Source: Novosphingobium resinovorum (lineage in GTDB: Bacteria > Pseudomonadota > Alphaproteobacteria > Sphingomonadales > Sphingomonadaceae). Taken from it: a stretch of 64,000 nt of DNA. This document shows, in pieces, positions 9,244 through 17,961 of the stretch. The translations under genes were made by a program, and so were the position numbers. The first letter of the stretch is position 1, and the number at the start of each line of letters is the position of its first letter. Under the pieces are notes generated by a model. The model saw only the letters and a program-made list of their open reading frames with translations. It did not search any database and was not told where the DNA came from. Location: NCBI RefSeq assembly GCF_027922145.1, contig NZ_BSFC01000044.1:1-64000 (forward strand), read 5' to 3'.

Positions 9244-9321
9244 GAAGGCTTCATGCCATCACCACACCGCTTGCGAAACCCCGCGCGACTCGCTAGTGGC
9301 CGCCTCCTTACCAGTGCATGC

Positions 9322-9412
9322 GGAGCGGTGGCCGAGTGGTCGAAGGCGCTCGCCTGGAAAGTGAGTATACGCCAAAAGCGTATCGAGGGTTCGAATCCCT
9401 CCCGCTCCGCCA
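9322..9412 (+). tRNA. tRNA-Ser (anticodon GGA)
   Basis: 91 bases including an encoded CCA. The acceptor stem GGAGCGG pairs with CCGCTCC, the anticodon loop is CTGGAAA (anticodon GGA), and the long variable arm TACGCC...GCGTAT is typical of tRNA-Ser. The T arm is GAGGGTTCGAATCCCTC. Confidence 0.97.
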
Positions 9413-9822
9413 AGCCTATCCAGATCAGTCCGGAAATGTCCTCAAGGGGCTGATTTCGTGCGCTCTGTCCGCTACAGGTTGCCTGATAAAGTCCCATTTT
9501 TGTTCCTTTCCAGCTGGGGCTGGCATGAGATACCATGTGAGCTGTCACGGGTATGGGGAGAACGGATACGCGGAGCAGTAAGCTTACAGGCAAGGGAGCT
9601 CCCATGGTGCTCAAGGCGCTCCAGCGGATTAAGAAGCCTGGCAGGCAGCCGCCATGGACCGGCACTGACAACGCGCGCGCGGTATGTCGCCGCGACTAAC
9701 AGTGCGCGTCTCGCAAAGGGCGCGATCCACAAGGTTACACAGGGGAAATGTCTAATCTTGATTTGAGGCTGGACGCCAAAATCGCCTAAACGACGAAAAA
9801 CACACGATTATCCATATGGTAA
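9413..9822. other. Intergenic region between two tRNA genes
   Basis: About 410 bp with no convincing gene. Short open frames on both strands lack ribosome sites and recognisable products. The sequence looks less GC-rich than the surroundings. No integrase, and no second copy of the tRNA-Ser 3' end, was seen. Confidence 0.5.
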
Positions 9823-9896
9823 TGGAGGCCCGAGCCGGAATCGAACCGGCGTGCAAGGATTTGCAGTCCTCTGCGTCACCACTCCGCCATCGGGCC
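9823..9896 (-). tRNA. tRNA-Cys (anticodon GCA)
   Basis: 74 bases including encoded CCA. The acceptor GGCCCGA pairs with TCGGGCC and the anticodon loop is CTGCAAA (GCA). The T arm is GCCGGTTCGATTCCGGC. Confidence 0.97.
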
Positions 9897-10076
9897 ATCC
9901 GTGTGGAGGAGTGCGCGCCTACCAATCGATTGGAGGTAGTGCAACGGGATTCGCGCAAGTTTCCGCATTTTCTTTGCGTTTGCCGGCGAGAAGGAGTCGA
10001 GGCAGGGAGTTTCTCTGCTTGCTGTATGGATTGATGGCGCGCTTTAGTAGCCTTTCGTCACAGGAAAGGGCTCGGT

Positions 10077-10607
10077 ATGATTCTAGGAGCGGTCCTGGCG
10101 GGAGGTCTCTCCAGCCGCTTCGGCAGCGACAAGGCGCTGGCGCAGATCGGAGGCCGCACGCTGATTTCGCTGACGGTCGACGCATTGTCGGGCTGGTGCG
10201 AGCATGTCGTTGTCACGGGAAGGAAAGTCGCTCCGGCACCCACGCTCCCCGATTGGCCGAGGGCAGGCATGGGGCCGCTCGGCGGTCTGGCGGCCGCCTT
10301 GCATTATGCCCAGGACGAGGGCTACGAGGTCGTACTGAGTTGCGGTGTCGATGCCGGGCTGTTGCCCGAGGACTTACATCAGGCGTTGGAGCCGGCGCCG
10401 TCCTATCTTGCTTCTCAGCCGGTCATTGGTTTGTGGCCGGCCGCCGCCGCTGCGCAACTCGACGCCCTGCTGGAGAGCGACGAGCGCCATTCGATGCGCC
10501 GCTTTGCGGAACTTCTCGGCGCGAGACCGGTCAAGATCGCCGTGCCGATACCCAACATCAACACGCCAGCTGACCTCGCTGAAGCTGCCGGTCAATCGTC
10601 GCCCTAA
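10077..10607 (+). CDS. mobA: Molybdenum cofactor guanylyltransferase MobA
   Basis: 176 residues. The N-terminal nucleotide-binding signature LAGGLSSRFGSDKALAQIGG is diagnostic of the MobA/MocA fold, and the later GPLGGLAAALHYA and VLSCGVDAGLLPEDL are MobA-like. It attaches GMP to molybdopterin to form the bis-MGD precursor. No other cofactor gene is adjacent; the related MocA and XdhC are 20 kb away. Codon choice looks less GC-biased than in most of the window. Converges with the next gene, 7 bases away. Confidence 0.88.
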   Translation: MILGAVLAGGLSSRFGSDKALAQIGGRTLISLTVDALSGWCEHVVVTGRKVAPAPTLPDWPRAGMGPLGGLAAALHYAQDEGYEVVLSCGVDAGLLPEDLHQALEPAPSYLASQPVIGLWPAAAAAQLDALLESDERHSMRRFAELLGARPVKIAVPIPNINTPADLAEAAGQSSP

Positions 10608-10614
10608 AACAAGT

Positions 10615-11355
10615 CTAAACCTGGCACGCGACGGCTTGGTTCGGATTGGCGTGCGTCGTGCTTGTCGGCAGAAAAGCTGGTTTTAGTTGCTCCTCGCTTT
10701 GTGGCATGAGGCAGTACCCACCGGCGGAAGCTGTGGCGATGATGCCGGACATGCCGACAAACCCCAGCTTACGACGCAGCCGGGACATGTGGACGGCGAT
10801 GCTGTTGGTTTCTGGTACGAAACCCATGCGCCAAACGTCCTGGATAAGATCCTGCTTGCTCACGGGCTCGCCAGGCGTGTCCGCAAGGCGCCAGATCAGT
10901 GCGAATTCGCGCGGATTGAGGTTGAGCGATTTTCCTTGACCAAACGCTTCTCGGGCCAAGAGATCCAACTCAAGGTCACCGAGACGGCGATGCCGTGGAA
11001 GCCAGTAGGTAAGTTCTGCCAGCCGGGATGCCCTAGCTTCGAATTCCCCAGGTTCGATCGTGTCGGACACGGCTTCGCCGAAACCGACCTGCAGAAGTTC
11101 AGCACGTTCTGCGGCGCTGGCGGCACCGATCACCAGGACGAAGCGGCGAACCTCGTTGCGGACCGCCAACAATCTATCCCAATCTGCGCTGTTCAGGTTC
11201 CCTGCATGCACTACCCCTATGCAGTCGCACGAAGGCTCTCCACCGAAATCCAGCGCCCAGCCGCAAACTCTGAGATCGAACCCAATAGGAATCCTGTCGG
11301 AGCTCAGCCATCGAAAATGATACGGCGACTCCCGCCGTGAAAGAAAAACCGCCAT
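10615..11355 (-). CDS. Winged-helix (OmpR/PhoB-type) transcriptional regulator
   Basis: 246 residues from the preferred start MAVFLSRRESPYH; an ATG 34 codons upstream is possible. The C-terminal DNA-binding domain lies at about 130-220 (LDLLAREAFGQGKSLNLNPREFALIWRL is the start of the beta-sheet and first helices, then VHMSRLRRKLG and TASAGGYCL forming the wing). The N-terminal half resembles a receiver fold without a clear phosphorylatable Asp, so it may be an atypical, phosphorylation-independent response regulator. No sensor kinase is adjacent. Base composition is lower in GC than its neighbours. Confidence 0.7.
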   Translation of the reverse strand: MAVFLSRRESPYHFRWLSSDRIPIGFDLRVCGWALDFGGEPSCDCIGVVHAGNLNSADWDRLLAVRNEVRRFVLVIGAASAAERAELLQVGFGEAVSDTIEPGEFEARASRLAELTYWLPRHRRLGDLELDLLAREAFGQGKSLNLNPREFALIWRLADTPGEPVSKQDLIQDVWRMGFVPETNSIAVHMSRLRRKLGFVGMSGIIATASAGGYCLMPQSEEQLKPAFLPTSTTHANPNQAVACQV

Positions 11356-11464
11356 CTGCCCCCCAAATAGCCTACTGTTCCAATCAGATGGGTGGCGAGA
11401 TGGCGCATTTTTGCCATACGGGACAACACGTATTTTATTACAGTATGGAGCAATCATTAACTTT

Positions 11465-11501
11465 AAAACCCCGCAGAATTCCTAGGATTCTGCGGGGTTT
11501 T
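11465..11501 (-). terminator. Intrinsic terminator after the aminotransferase gene
   Basis: A perfect 15-bp stem (AAAACCCCGCAGAAT with ATTCTGCGGGGTTTT) around a 7-base loop starts 5 bases after the minus-strand stop codon. It has T runs in both directions, so it may be bidirectional. Confidence 0.85.
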
Positions 11502-11505
11502 TGTG

Positions 11506-12705
11506 TCACGATGAAGGAGTATTAACGCCCATCGAAGTCAGGTAGCGCTTTACGTTGCGAGCGGCTTGGCGAAGGCGTTGTTCGTTTTCGACCATGGCGA
11601 TTCTGACGAAGCCTTCGCCATCCTCGCCGTAACCAACGCCGGGGGCGACTGCGACTTCGGCATGAGTCAGAAGCTGTTTGGAGAACTCCAGGCTTCCCAT
11701 CTCTTTGAGGGCCGGCGGTAGGGGTGCCCAAGCGAACATGGAGGCCTTGGGGGCAGGGATTTCCCACCCGGCTCGGCCGAATGCTTCGACCATCACGTCT
11801 CGGCGCTTCTGGTAAAGATCGCGGTTGCGCTGGACGATGTCCTGCGGGCCGTTGAGCGCGGCGCAGGCAGCAGCCTGAATCGGCGTGAAGGCGCCGTAGT
11901 CAAGGTAGGACTTCACGCGAGTAAGCGCGGAGATCAGCTTTTGGTTGCCCACCGCGAAGCCGATGCGCCAGCCAGCCATCGAGTAGGTCTTGCTCATTGA
12001 GGTGAACTCGACCGCGACGTCCTTGGCTCCCGGTACCTCGAGGATCGAGCGGGTTGGATTGCCGTCGTAATAGAGCTCGGAATAGGCGAGGTCGGACAGA
12101 ATCCAGACCTTGTTCTCTTTTGCCCAGGCGACGAGGCGCTCGTAGAATGCAAGGTCCACCGTTTCGGCGGTCGGGTTCGACGGGTAGTTGACGATCAGGA
12201 TCGACGGGCGCGGCACCGTGAAGGCCATCGCGCGGTCGAGCGAGCGCCAGTAGTTCTCGTCAGGCGTCGTCGGCACCGAGCGGATCGTCGCGCCGGCGAT
12301 GATAAAGCCGAAGGTGTGGATCGGGTAGCTGGGGTTGGGGGCCAGCACCACGTCGCCGGGCGTCGTGATTGCGGTGGCGAGGCTGGCGAGGCCCTCCTTC
12401 GAGCCCATCGTGACGACGACCTCGCGCTCGGGGTCCAGTTCCACGTCGAAGCGGTTGGCGTAATAGTTCGCCTGAGCGCGGCGCAGGCCGGGGATACCCT
12501 TCGATTGCGAATAACCGTGGGCGTCGGGCTTTTGCGCCACTTCGCACAGCTTATCGAGTACGTGCTGCGGCGGAGGCAGGTCGGGGTTACCCATGCCGAG
12601 GTCGATGATGTCCTTACCGGCCTGGCGGGCTGCGTGCCTCATCGCGTTCACTTCGGCGATGACATAGGGCGGCAGTCGCTTGATGCGGTAGAACTCGTCT
12701 TCCAT
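11506..12705 (-). CDS. alaC: PLP aminotransferase, AlaC-like
   Basis: 399 residues from MEDEFYRIKRLPPYV, a start supported by AGAGG upstream; the frame runs further but without a good site. It is a fold-type I class I/II aminotransferase with the PLP lysine in TSMSKTYSMAGWRIGF and the substrate-binding NYPSNPT and SDLAYSELYYDG motifs. Blocks such as GMGNPDLPPPQHV, DAHGYSQSKGIPGLRRA and SMFAWAPLP resemble the E. coli alanine transaminase AlaC more than LL-diaminopimelate aminotransferase, although genomes often label it as the latter. It may make alanine from pyruvate and glutamate. Divergent from phaC. Confidence 0.8.
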   Translation of the reverse strand: MEDEFYRIKRLPPYVIAEVNAMRHAARQAGKDIIDLGMGNPDLPPPQHVLDKLCEVAQKPDAHGYSQSKGIPGLRRAQANYYANRFDVELDPEREVVVTMGSKEGLASLATAITTPGDVVLAPNPSYPIHTFGFIIAGATIRSVPTTPDENYWRSLDRAMAFTVPRPSILIVNYPSNPTAETVDLAFYERLVAWAKENKVWILSDLAYSELYYDGNPTRSILEVPGAKDVAVEFTSMSKTYSMAGWRIGFAVGNQKLISALTRVKSYLDYGAFTPIQAAACAALNGPQDIVQRNRDLYQKRRDVMVEAFGRAGWEIPAPKASMFAWAPLPPALKEMGSLEFSKQLLTHAEVAVAPGVGYGEDGEGFVRIAMVENEQRLRQAARNVKRYLTSMGVNTPSS

Positions 12706-12896
12706 GACCTCTGGTATCCAGTAGCGTTGGCGGCAGGATCGCCGCTCGGCCCCTGTAGGGGATTCGCAAGCCTGCGCAAATGGGGACTCGTGAAAGATAA
12801 TTGCAGGAAATGTCACGCCGAAGCGTGAGAAGGGGGCTCGACAGGAGTCCGCGACGCGGCCAACCTGCATGCGAATCCCAAGGAGAGCGATTGCCG

Positions 12897-14756
12897 ATGG
12901 CTACCGACGCCGACCTCATCAGCGACGTCATGAAGTCCCAGGTCCAGAGCCTTACGACACTGTTCGGCCAGATAATCCCTGCCGAGGGGACGCCCGAGGC
13001 TGAGGCCACGGTGCAATGGGCCGAGGTGGCAGGGCGGCTGCATTCGATCTGGACCGAATTCCAGGTCGAGCAACTGAACAAGGCATCGGCCGAAAAGCCG
13101 CCTCACTATGCCGATCCCATGAAGTGGATTGCCACGGCTGAGGGCGTGTTCCGGCAACTTCCGTTCGCCAACCCCGAAGTCCAGCAGAAGTTCTGGAACG
13201 AGGGATTGGCGCTGGTGAACGCGGTATTCGGGCAGTACGGCCTCGGCCCACGCGGCGAGCAGGCTCAACCGGAGGCCGAGTTGCCGCGTCGTGACCATCG
13301 TTTCTCCGATCCGGAATGGCGCCGCCAACCGTTCTTCGCGGTGCTGCATCAGCTCTATCTGCTGATGAGCGAGCAGGTCACCGGTCTTGCGGAGGCAGTC
13401 GAAGGCATGGAGCCTGCGCGAAAGGCGCAGCTGCTTTTCGCGACGCGCACCATAGTGGATGCCCTGAGCCCGGCGAATTTCCCGCTGACCAACCCTGTCG
13501 CCTTGGCGAAAGCTACCGAAACCCGTGGTGAGAGCCTCGTGCGCGGTTTCGAGAATTTGCTTGATGACATGCGCAAGGGCCAGCTCACGCATACGCGACC
13601 TGGCGCCTTCGTGCTAGGCGAGAACATCGCCGTGACGCCAGGAAAAGTCGTCTTCGAGACGCCGCTTTACCAGCTCATCCAGTATACCCCGACGACCGAC
13701 AGGGTCCTGAAAACTCCCTTGGTGATCTTCCCGCCATGGATCAACCGTTTCTACATCCTCGACCTCAACGCTCGGAAGAGCTTCGTGCGTTGGGCGGTCG
13801 AGCAAGGCGTGACGGTGTTCATGGTTTCGTGGAAGTCGGCCGACGCCTCGATGGCGGACCTTCTTTGGGACGACTACATCGCCGCGCAGATCGAGGCGGT
13901 GGACTTCGCCCGCAATCGTCTCGGCGTGCCTTCGGTGCACACGATCGGCTATTGCGTGGCCGGCACGACGCTGGCCGCCACGCTGGCTGTGCTCGCGCGG
14001 AAAGGTGAAGCGGACAAAGTCGCCAGCGCCACCTTCTTCACCGCGCAGGTGGATTTCGAGGATGCGGGCGATCTCAAGAACTTCATCGACGACCAGCAGA
14101 TCGAGACGGTAGGCCGCTTGTCGCCCGAGGGTTATCTCGATGGACGCTATCTTGCCGCGACCTTCAACATTCTGCGTGGCAATGATCTTATCTGGAACTA
14201 CGTCGAACGCAATTATCTCAAGGGCGAGGATTACCCTGCGTTCGACTTGTTGCACTGGAACGGTGACGTCACCAACCTCCCGGCGCGCTGGCACCGCAAT
14301 TACTTGCGCGACCTCTATCGCGACAACCGGCTGGCCGTAGCCGATTCGCTGTCCGCCTGCGGAGCGCCGATAGACCTGCACCGCATCGCGACGCCCTGTT
14401 ATATCCAGGCTGGGCGCGAAGATCACATTGCTCCCGCCACCAGCGTCTGGAAGCTGACCCGCTATCTTGCGGGGGACTGGACGTTCCTGCTCGCCGGCTC
14501 CGGCCACATCGCGGGGGTCGTCAATCCGCCGTCCACCGGCAAGTATCAGTACTGGACGAACGGCGGCTCACCCGAGACTCTGGCAGAATTTGTCGAGGGG
14601 GCGGCCGAGCATCCCGGGTCCTGGTGGCCGCATTGGGCCGAATGGCTACGCGATCTCGACCCTGCCGAAATTCCCTCGCGAGGAAAACGCAAGCCAGGTG
14701 TACGCGGTGACAAGGTCATCGAAGACGCGCCAGGACGCTACGTCTCCGCGCGCTGA
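12897..14756 (+). CDS. phaC: Class I poly(3-hydroxyalkanoate) synthase
   Basis: 619 residues. It polymerises 3-hydroxyacyl-CoA into PHA at the granule surface. The N-terminal PhaC_N region is followed by an alpha/beta-hydrolase core. The lipase-like box is GYCVAGTT with catalytic Cys353, and the rest of the triad fits Asp509 (in GREDHIAP) and His537 (in GSGHIAGV), with spacing close to that of the Cupriavidus enzyme. The start MATDADLISD was chosen because AAGGAG lies just upstream (about 12880). The phasin gene follows after 281 bp; phaZ is 19 kb away. There is no phaE or phaR partner, consistent with class I. Confidence 0.95.
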   Translation: MATDADLISDVMKSQVQSLTTLFGQIIPAEGTPEAEATVQWAEVAGRLHSIWTEFQVEQLNKASAEKPPHYADPMKWIATAEGVFRQLPFANPEVQQKFWNEGLALVNAVFGQYGLGPRGEQAQPEAELPRRDHRFSDPEWRRQPFFAVLHQLYLLMSEQVTGLAEAVEGMEPARKAQLLFATRTIVDALSPANFPLTNPVALAKATETRGESLVRGFENLLDDMRKGQLTHTRPGAFVLGENIAVTPGKVVFETPLYQLIQYTPTTDRVLKTPLVIFPPWINRFYILDLNARKSFVRWAVEQGVTVFMVSWKSADASMADLLWDDYIAAQIEAVDFARNRLGVPSVHTIGYCVAGTTLAATLAVLARKGEADKVASATFFTAQVDFEDAGDLKNFIDDQQIETVGRLSPEGYLDGRYLAATFNILRGNDLIWNYVERNYLKGEDYPAFDLLHWNGDVTNLPARWHRNYLRDLYRDNRLAVADSLSACGAPIDLHRIATPCYIQAGREDHIAPATSVWKLTRYLAGDWTFLLAGSGHIAGVVNPPSTGKYQYWTNGGSPETLAEFVEGAAEHPGSWWPHWAEWLRDLDPAEIPSRGKRKPGVRGDKVIEDAPGRYVSAR

Positions 14757-14798
14757 ACAAGGTCCATTTCGGCATCTTAATCGCGTGACCCGAGCCTG

Positions 14799-14820
14799 CA
14801 GGCGTGCTGACACACGCCTG
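14799..14820 (+). terminator. Hairpin after phaC, possible terminator
   Basis: CAGGCGTG and CACGCCTG pair around a 6-base loop 43 bases after the phaC stop. A proper T run is absent (TAATCTA), so termination here would be weak or Rho-dependent. Confidence 0.35.
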
Positions 14821-14869
14821 TAATCTACGCCGGACACTTTGCGCAGACCTGAAAAGCAAGGTAAATTTG

Positions 14870-14948
14870 TGCGATGCAGCATAAATTGTGCATCGCAACA
14901 TAGATGTGTTGACTTCGCGCCTGCAAAAACCTATTTTGCAACGCAGCA
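14870..14948 (+). promoter_or_regulatory. Three TGCNNYGCARCA-type boxes, candidate PhaR operators
   Basis: TGCGATGCAGCA (14870-14881), TGCATCGCAACA (14889-14900) and TGCAACGCAGCA (14937-14948) lie upstream of the phasin gene. The first two contain a perfect 9-bp inverted repeat (TGCGATGCA/TGCATCGCA). The third begins at the last base of the predicted -10, a typical repressor position. PhaR proteins of alphaproteobacteria are known to bind TGC-rich repeats at phasin promoters. A close copy lies upstream of phaZ. Confidence 0.55.
14909..14937 (+). promoter_or_regulatory. Promoter of the phasin gene
   Basis: TTGACT (14909-14914) and TATTTT (14932-14937) are separated by exactly 17 bases, a strong sigma-70-type match. 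Transcription would start near 14944, giving a leader of about 95 bases. Confidence 0.6.
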
Positions 14949-15037
14949 ACGGTTTGTGCGACTCGTTGATCACACGGATTTCACCGGGGTGACGCCCGGC
15001 TCTTAATCGAAGTTTTCAAAAAAGGCTGGATGCTCAA

Positions 15038-16042
15038 ATGGCCGATAGTGAAGACCCGAAGACCAATGTCGCTCCGGTAGCGCCTCCCAAGCCCGTAGAG
15101 GCCGAAGTGGCTGCGCCGGTCAAATCCGTTTCAAGCGTACCGGAAACGCCTAAGGTGGGAGAGCCCAAGCTCGTTTCGGCTGCGCCGAAGGTGCCTGAGC
15201 CAGTGCGGTCTACCGCACCAGTCTCTGCTAAGCCGGAAACCTCGGCGAAGGTTGATGCTTCCGTCAAGAAGCCGGTCGTAAAGGCGGCGCCAATCAAGGC
15301 GCCTGTAGCAAAGGCACCTCTTGCCGAGAAGGCGGAGGTCAAGGCTGCAAGGCCCAAGCCGAAGATCAAAACTGCGCCGGCCGCTACCGCGAAGCTGAAG
15401 CCGGTCGTACCAGTTGTTCCGGCCAAGGTCGTCGAGACCAAGCCGGCCACTACGGTTGCCAAGGACGTGAAGGAAACGGTCGCTGCCGTTCCGGTTCCGA
15501 AGGCGGCCACAAAAACGGCGGCGCCAAAGACCGCACCGAAGCCCATTTCGGGCAAGCCCGTCTTCGCAGGACTGTTCTCCAATTTCATGCTCGAGGAAAC
15601 AACTATGGACATGAGCGCTAACTTCACCGGCTTCCAGGATGCCATCACCGAGGCGCAGGCCAAGGCCAAGGCCGCTTTCGAAAAGAGCACCAGCGTGCTC
15701 GGCGAAGTCAGCGACTTCGCAAAGGGCAACGTCGAAGCTGCCGTCGAATCTGGCAAGATCTACGCCGAGGGCGTGCAGACCCTTGGTTCGGAATTCGTGT
15801 CGGAGAGCCGCGCTGCGTTCGAGAAGATGTCGGGTGACATCAAGGAACTCGCCGCTGCCAAGTCGCCGACCGACTTCTTCAAGCTGCAGAGCGACCTTGT
15901 CCGCAAGAACTTCGACACAGCCGTGGCCTACAGCTCGAAGAACAGCGAAGCCATGCTCAAGCTGTTCAGCGACACTTTCGCGCCAATTTCCGGCCGCGTG
16001 AGCATCGCCGTCGAAAAGGCGCGCTCGGCCGCTCCGTTCTGA
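15038..16042 (+). CDS. phaP: Phasin with an Ala/Lys/Pro-rich N-terminal extension
   Basis: 334 residues. Residues about 190-334 form a normal phasin domain (FTGFQDAITEAQAKAKAAFE to FAPISGRVSIAVEKARSA), an amphipathic helical coat protein of PHA granules. Residues 1-180 are low complexity, rich in K, A, P and V (KKPVVKAAPIKAPVAKAP, ARPKPKIKTAPAA), recalling the histone-H1-like DNA-binding tail of Pseudomonas PhaF but at the opposite end. An internal ATG at 15605 preceded by GAGGA could start a separate 145-residue phasin of usual length. The full start has AAGG about 12 bases upstream. It follows phaC and has its own promoter. Confidence 0.88.
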   Translation: MADSEDPKTNVAPVAPPKPVEAEVAAPVKSVSSVPETPKVGEPKLVSAAPKVPEPVRSTAPVSAKPETSAKVDASVKKPVVKAAPIKAPVAKAPLAEKAEVKAARPKPKIKTAPAATAKLKPVVPVVPAKVVETKPATTVAKDVKETVAAVPVPKAATKTAAPKTAPKPISGKPVFAGLFSNFMLEETTMDMSANFTGFQDAITEAQAKAKAAFEKSTSVLGEVSDFAKGNVEAAVESGKIYAEGVQTLGSEFVSESRAAFEKMSGDIKELAAAKSPTDFFKLQSDLVRKNFDTAVAYSSKNSEAMLKLFSDTFAPISGRVSIAVEKARSAAPF

Positions 16043-16223
16043 TTTCAGGCAGGTTCGACCGGCCGGGTGACGCTGTTATCCGGCCGATTGAGCCTCCTGA
16101 CCGAGAATATGGGCCGGGGCATCTTGTTATCGGACGCCTCGGTACGATATTCTGGGCACCATGATTCCCCTGATCGCTGATTCTGACCTGTCGCTTTTTC
16201 CGCTCGTGCCTTTTCGGGGCACG

Positions 16224-16559
16224 ATGGCGGACGGTGACAATTCCGATCATGGTACTGGCGATGATCATCAGGTCGGCATCGCCACCAAGACCCGTGCCAA
16301 GCCGAAGAAGCCTAGCCAGTTCAAGGTGCTGATGCTCAATGACGACTACACCCCGATGGAATTCGTGGTGCTGGTCCTCAAGCGCTTCTTCCACATGGAC
16401 CTCGAACAGGCCACGCGTGTGATGCTTCATGTTCACCAGAAGGGCGTGGGCGTCTGTGGCATCTTCCCTTACGAGATCGCCGAGACCAAGGTGAACCAGG
16501 TGATGGACTTCGCCAGGCAGAACCAGCACCCTCTCCAGTGCACGCTGGAAAAGGCCTGA
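16224..16559 (+). CDS. clpS: ATP-dependent Clp protease adaptor ClpS
   Basis: 111 residues from MADGDNSDHG; an ATG at 16161 would add 21 residues. The ClpS core (FKVLMLNDDYTPMEFVVLVLKRFF, then ATRVMLHVHQKGVGVCGIFPYEIAETKV) includes the NDD-TPM and H..G residues that bind N-degron side chains and dock on ClpA. It delivers N-end-rule substrates to ClpAP. The acidic and Lys-rich tail before residue 30 is normal for the family. No clpA follows in this window. Confidence 0.93.
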   Translation: MADGDNSDHGTGDDHQVGIATKTRAKPKKPSQFKVLMLNDDYTPMEFVVLVLKRFFHMDLEQATRVMLHVHQKGVGVCGIFPYEIAETKVNQVMDFARQNQHPLQCTLEKA

Positions 16560-16731
16560 TCACATTCTCTTCCGGACGGGAAACCTTAAGGCTTCGGTGA
16601 CGTTGATCGGCTGGGCCGGCGCGTTGATGACGTTGCCGGAGCGAGAAGGTTTCCGGCCTGCTACAAATCGCTTTGCCCTTCCGGCGCGAGCGGTTAAGGG
16701 CGGGGGAGAACGGTTGAGTGACGACGCCTAA

Positions 16732-17958
16732 GTGAAGTTCATCAGCGCCCTGGACCGCTACATCTTTCGCCTCGTGCTGATGCCGATGCTGGGCATATTT
16801 CTGCTCGCTGCCTCGTTGCTCGTGCTCGACAAGATGCTCCGGCTTTTTGATTTCGTCGCGACGGAAGGCGGGCCGATTGGCGTCGTCTTCAAGATGCTGG
16901 CGAACATGATGCCGGAATATGCAAGCCTCGCCATTCCGCTTGGCCTGATGCTCGGCATCCTGCTGGCATTCCGCAAGCTGGCGACGAGCAGCGAACTCGA
17001 CGTCATGCGTGCCGTGGGCCTTAGCTACACCCGCATGCTTCGCGTGCCTTACATGATCACGATCGTGCTGGTCATCGCCAACTTCGCGATCGTCGGCTAC
17101 CTCCAGCCCTTGTCGCGCTATTATTACGAAGAGCTCAATTACGAACTCAAGTCGGGTGCGCTGGGCGCCTCGATCAAGGTAGGTGAGTTCACGGCGCTCA
17201 AGGATCGTATCGCCCTGCGCATCGACGAGAGCCGGGACGACGGGCGCAAGCTGATCGGCATCTTCGCGCGACTGTCGAACGACAAGGGGCAGGTGCTTTC
17301 CATTTCTGCGCGCGAGGGGCGTTTCCTCGCGCTCAAGGATAATCCCGACACGATCATCTTCCGGCTCGAACAGGGCCAGATCATCCAGGATGAACCAGGC
17401 CAGCCTTCGCGAGTGCTGACCTTTACCCGCCATGACCTGCCGATCGAACTCCCCGCGATCGAGAAGTTCCGTCAGCGCGGCGGGCAGGAGCGCGAATACT
17501 TGCTACCCGAACTGCTTAAGCTGGGTTGGGACAAGGATGCGCCGAGCGAGGAGCGCGTCTCCAGCCAGGCGAACTTCAACTATCGCATGGTCGAAGTCGT
17601 GATGATGCTGCTGCTGCCGCTTCTCGGCGTGGCGCTGGCGATCCCGCCCAAGCGCTCGACTTCGGCCCTCGGCCTGTTCGTTTCGATCGTGATGGTGGTG
17701 GCCTATCACAAGGTCAACCAGTATGCGAATGACGTGGCCTCGCTTGGCAAGATCAGCCCGATCCTCGGGCTATGGGGGCCGTTCTTCGTCTTCGCCGCAA
17801 TCATCCTGTGGATGTACTGGCGCGTGGCTTACGTGCCTGGCGGGCAGGCGATCGGCTGGCTCGAGACAGCGTCCGACAAGGTGGTCAAGCGCCTCAAGTC
17901 GCTGCTGCGCCGTAACCGGCGCGGGCCTATCCTGCCGATGCCAGCGGATCAGAGCTGA
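16732..17958 (+). CDS. lptF: Lipopolysaccharide export permease LptF
   Basis: 408 residues with the LptF/LptG architecture: three N-terminal membrane helices (residues about 10-110), a periplasmic beta-jellyroll of about 150 residues, then three C-terminal helices. With LptG and the ATPase LptB it extracts lipid from the inner membrane and passes it to LptC. Starts with GTG. lptG follows after 3 bases. Sphingomonads usually carry glycosphingolipids instead of LPS, so the natural cargo deserves thought. Confidence 0.92.
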   Translation: MKFISALDRYIFRLVLMPMLGIFLLAASLLVLDKMLRLFDFVATEGGPIGVVFKMLANMMPEYASLAIPLGLMLGILLAFRKLATSSELDVMRAVGLSYTRMLRVPYMITIVLVIANFAIVGYLQPLSRYYYEELNYELKSGALGASIKVGEFTALKDRIALRIDESRDDGRKLIGIFARLSNDKGQVLSISAREGRFLALKDNPDTIIFRLEQGQIIQDEPGQPSRVLTFTRHDLPIELPAIEKFRQRGGQEREYLLPELLKLGWDKDAPSEERVSSQANFNYRMVEVVMMLLLPLLGVALAIPPKRSTSALGLFVSIVMVVAYHKVNQYANDVASLGKISPILGLWGPFFVFAAIILWMYWRVAYVPGGQAIGWLETASDKVVKRLKSLLRRNRRGPILPMPADQS

Positions 17959-17961
17959 CCC

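Noticed and set aside
9322..11460. Integrative element at tRNA-Ser
   Set aside because: No integrase, excisionase or second copy of the tRNA 3' end is visible, so only a weak composition argument remains.
16060..16086. Hairpin after the phasin gene (CGGCCGG/CCGGCCG)
   Set aside because: No T run and a 13-base loop; too weak to call a terminator.
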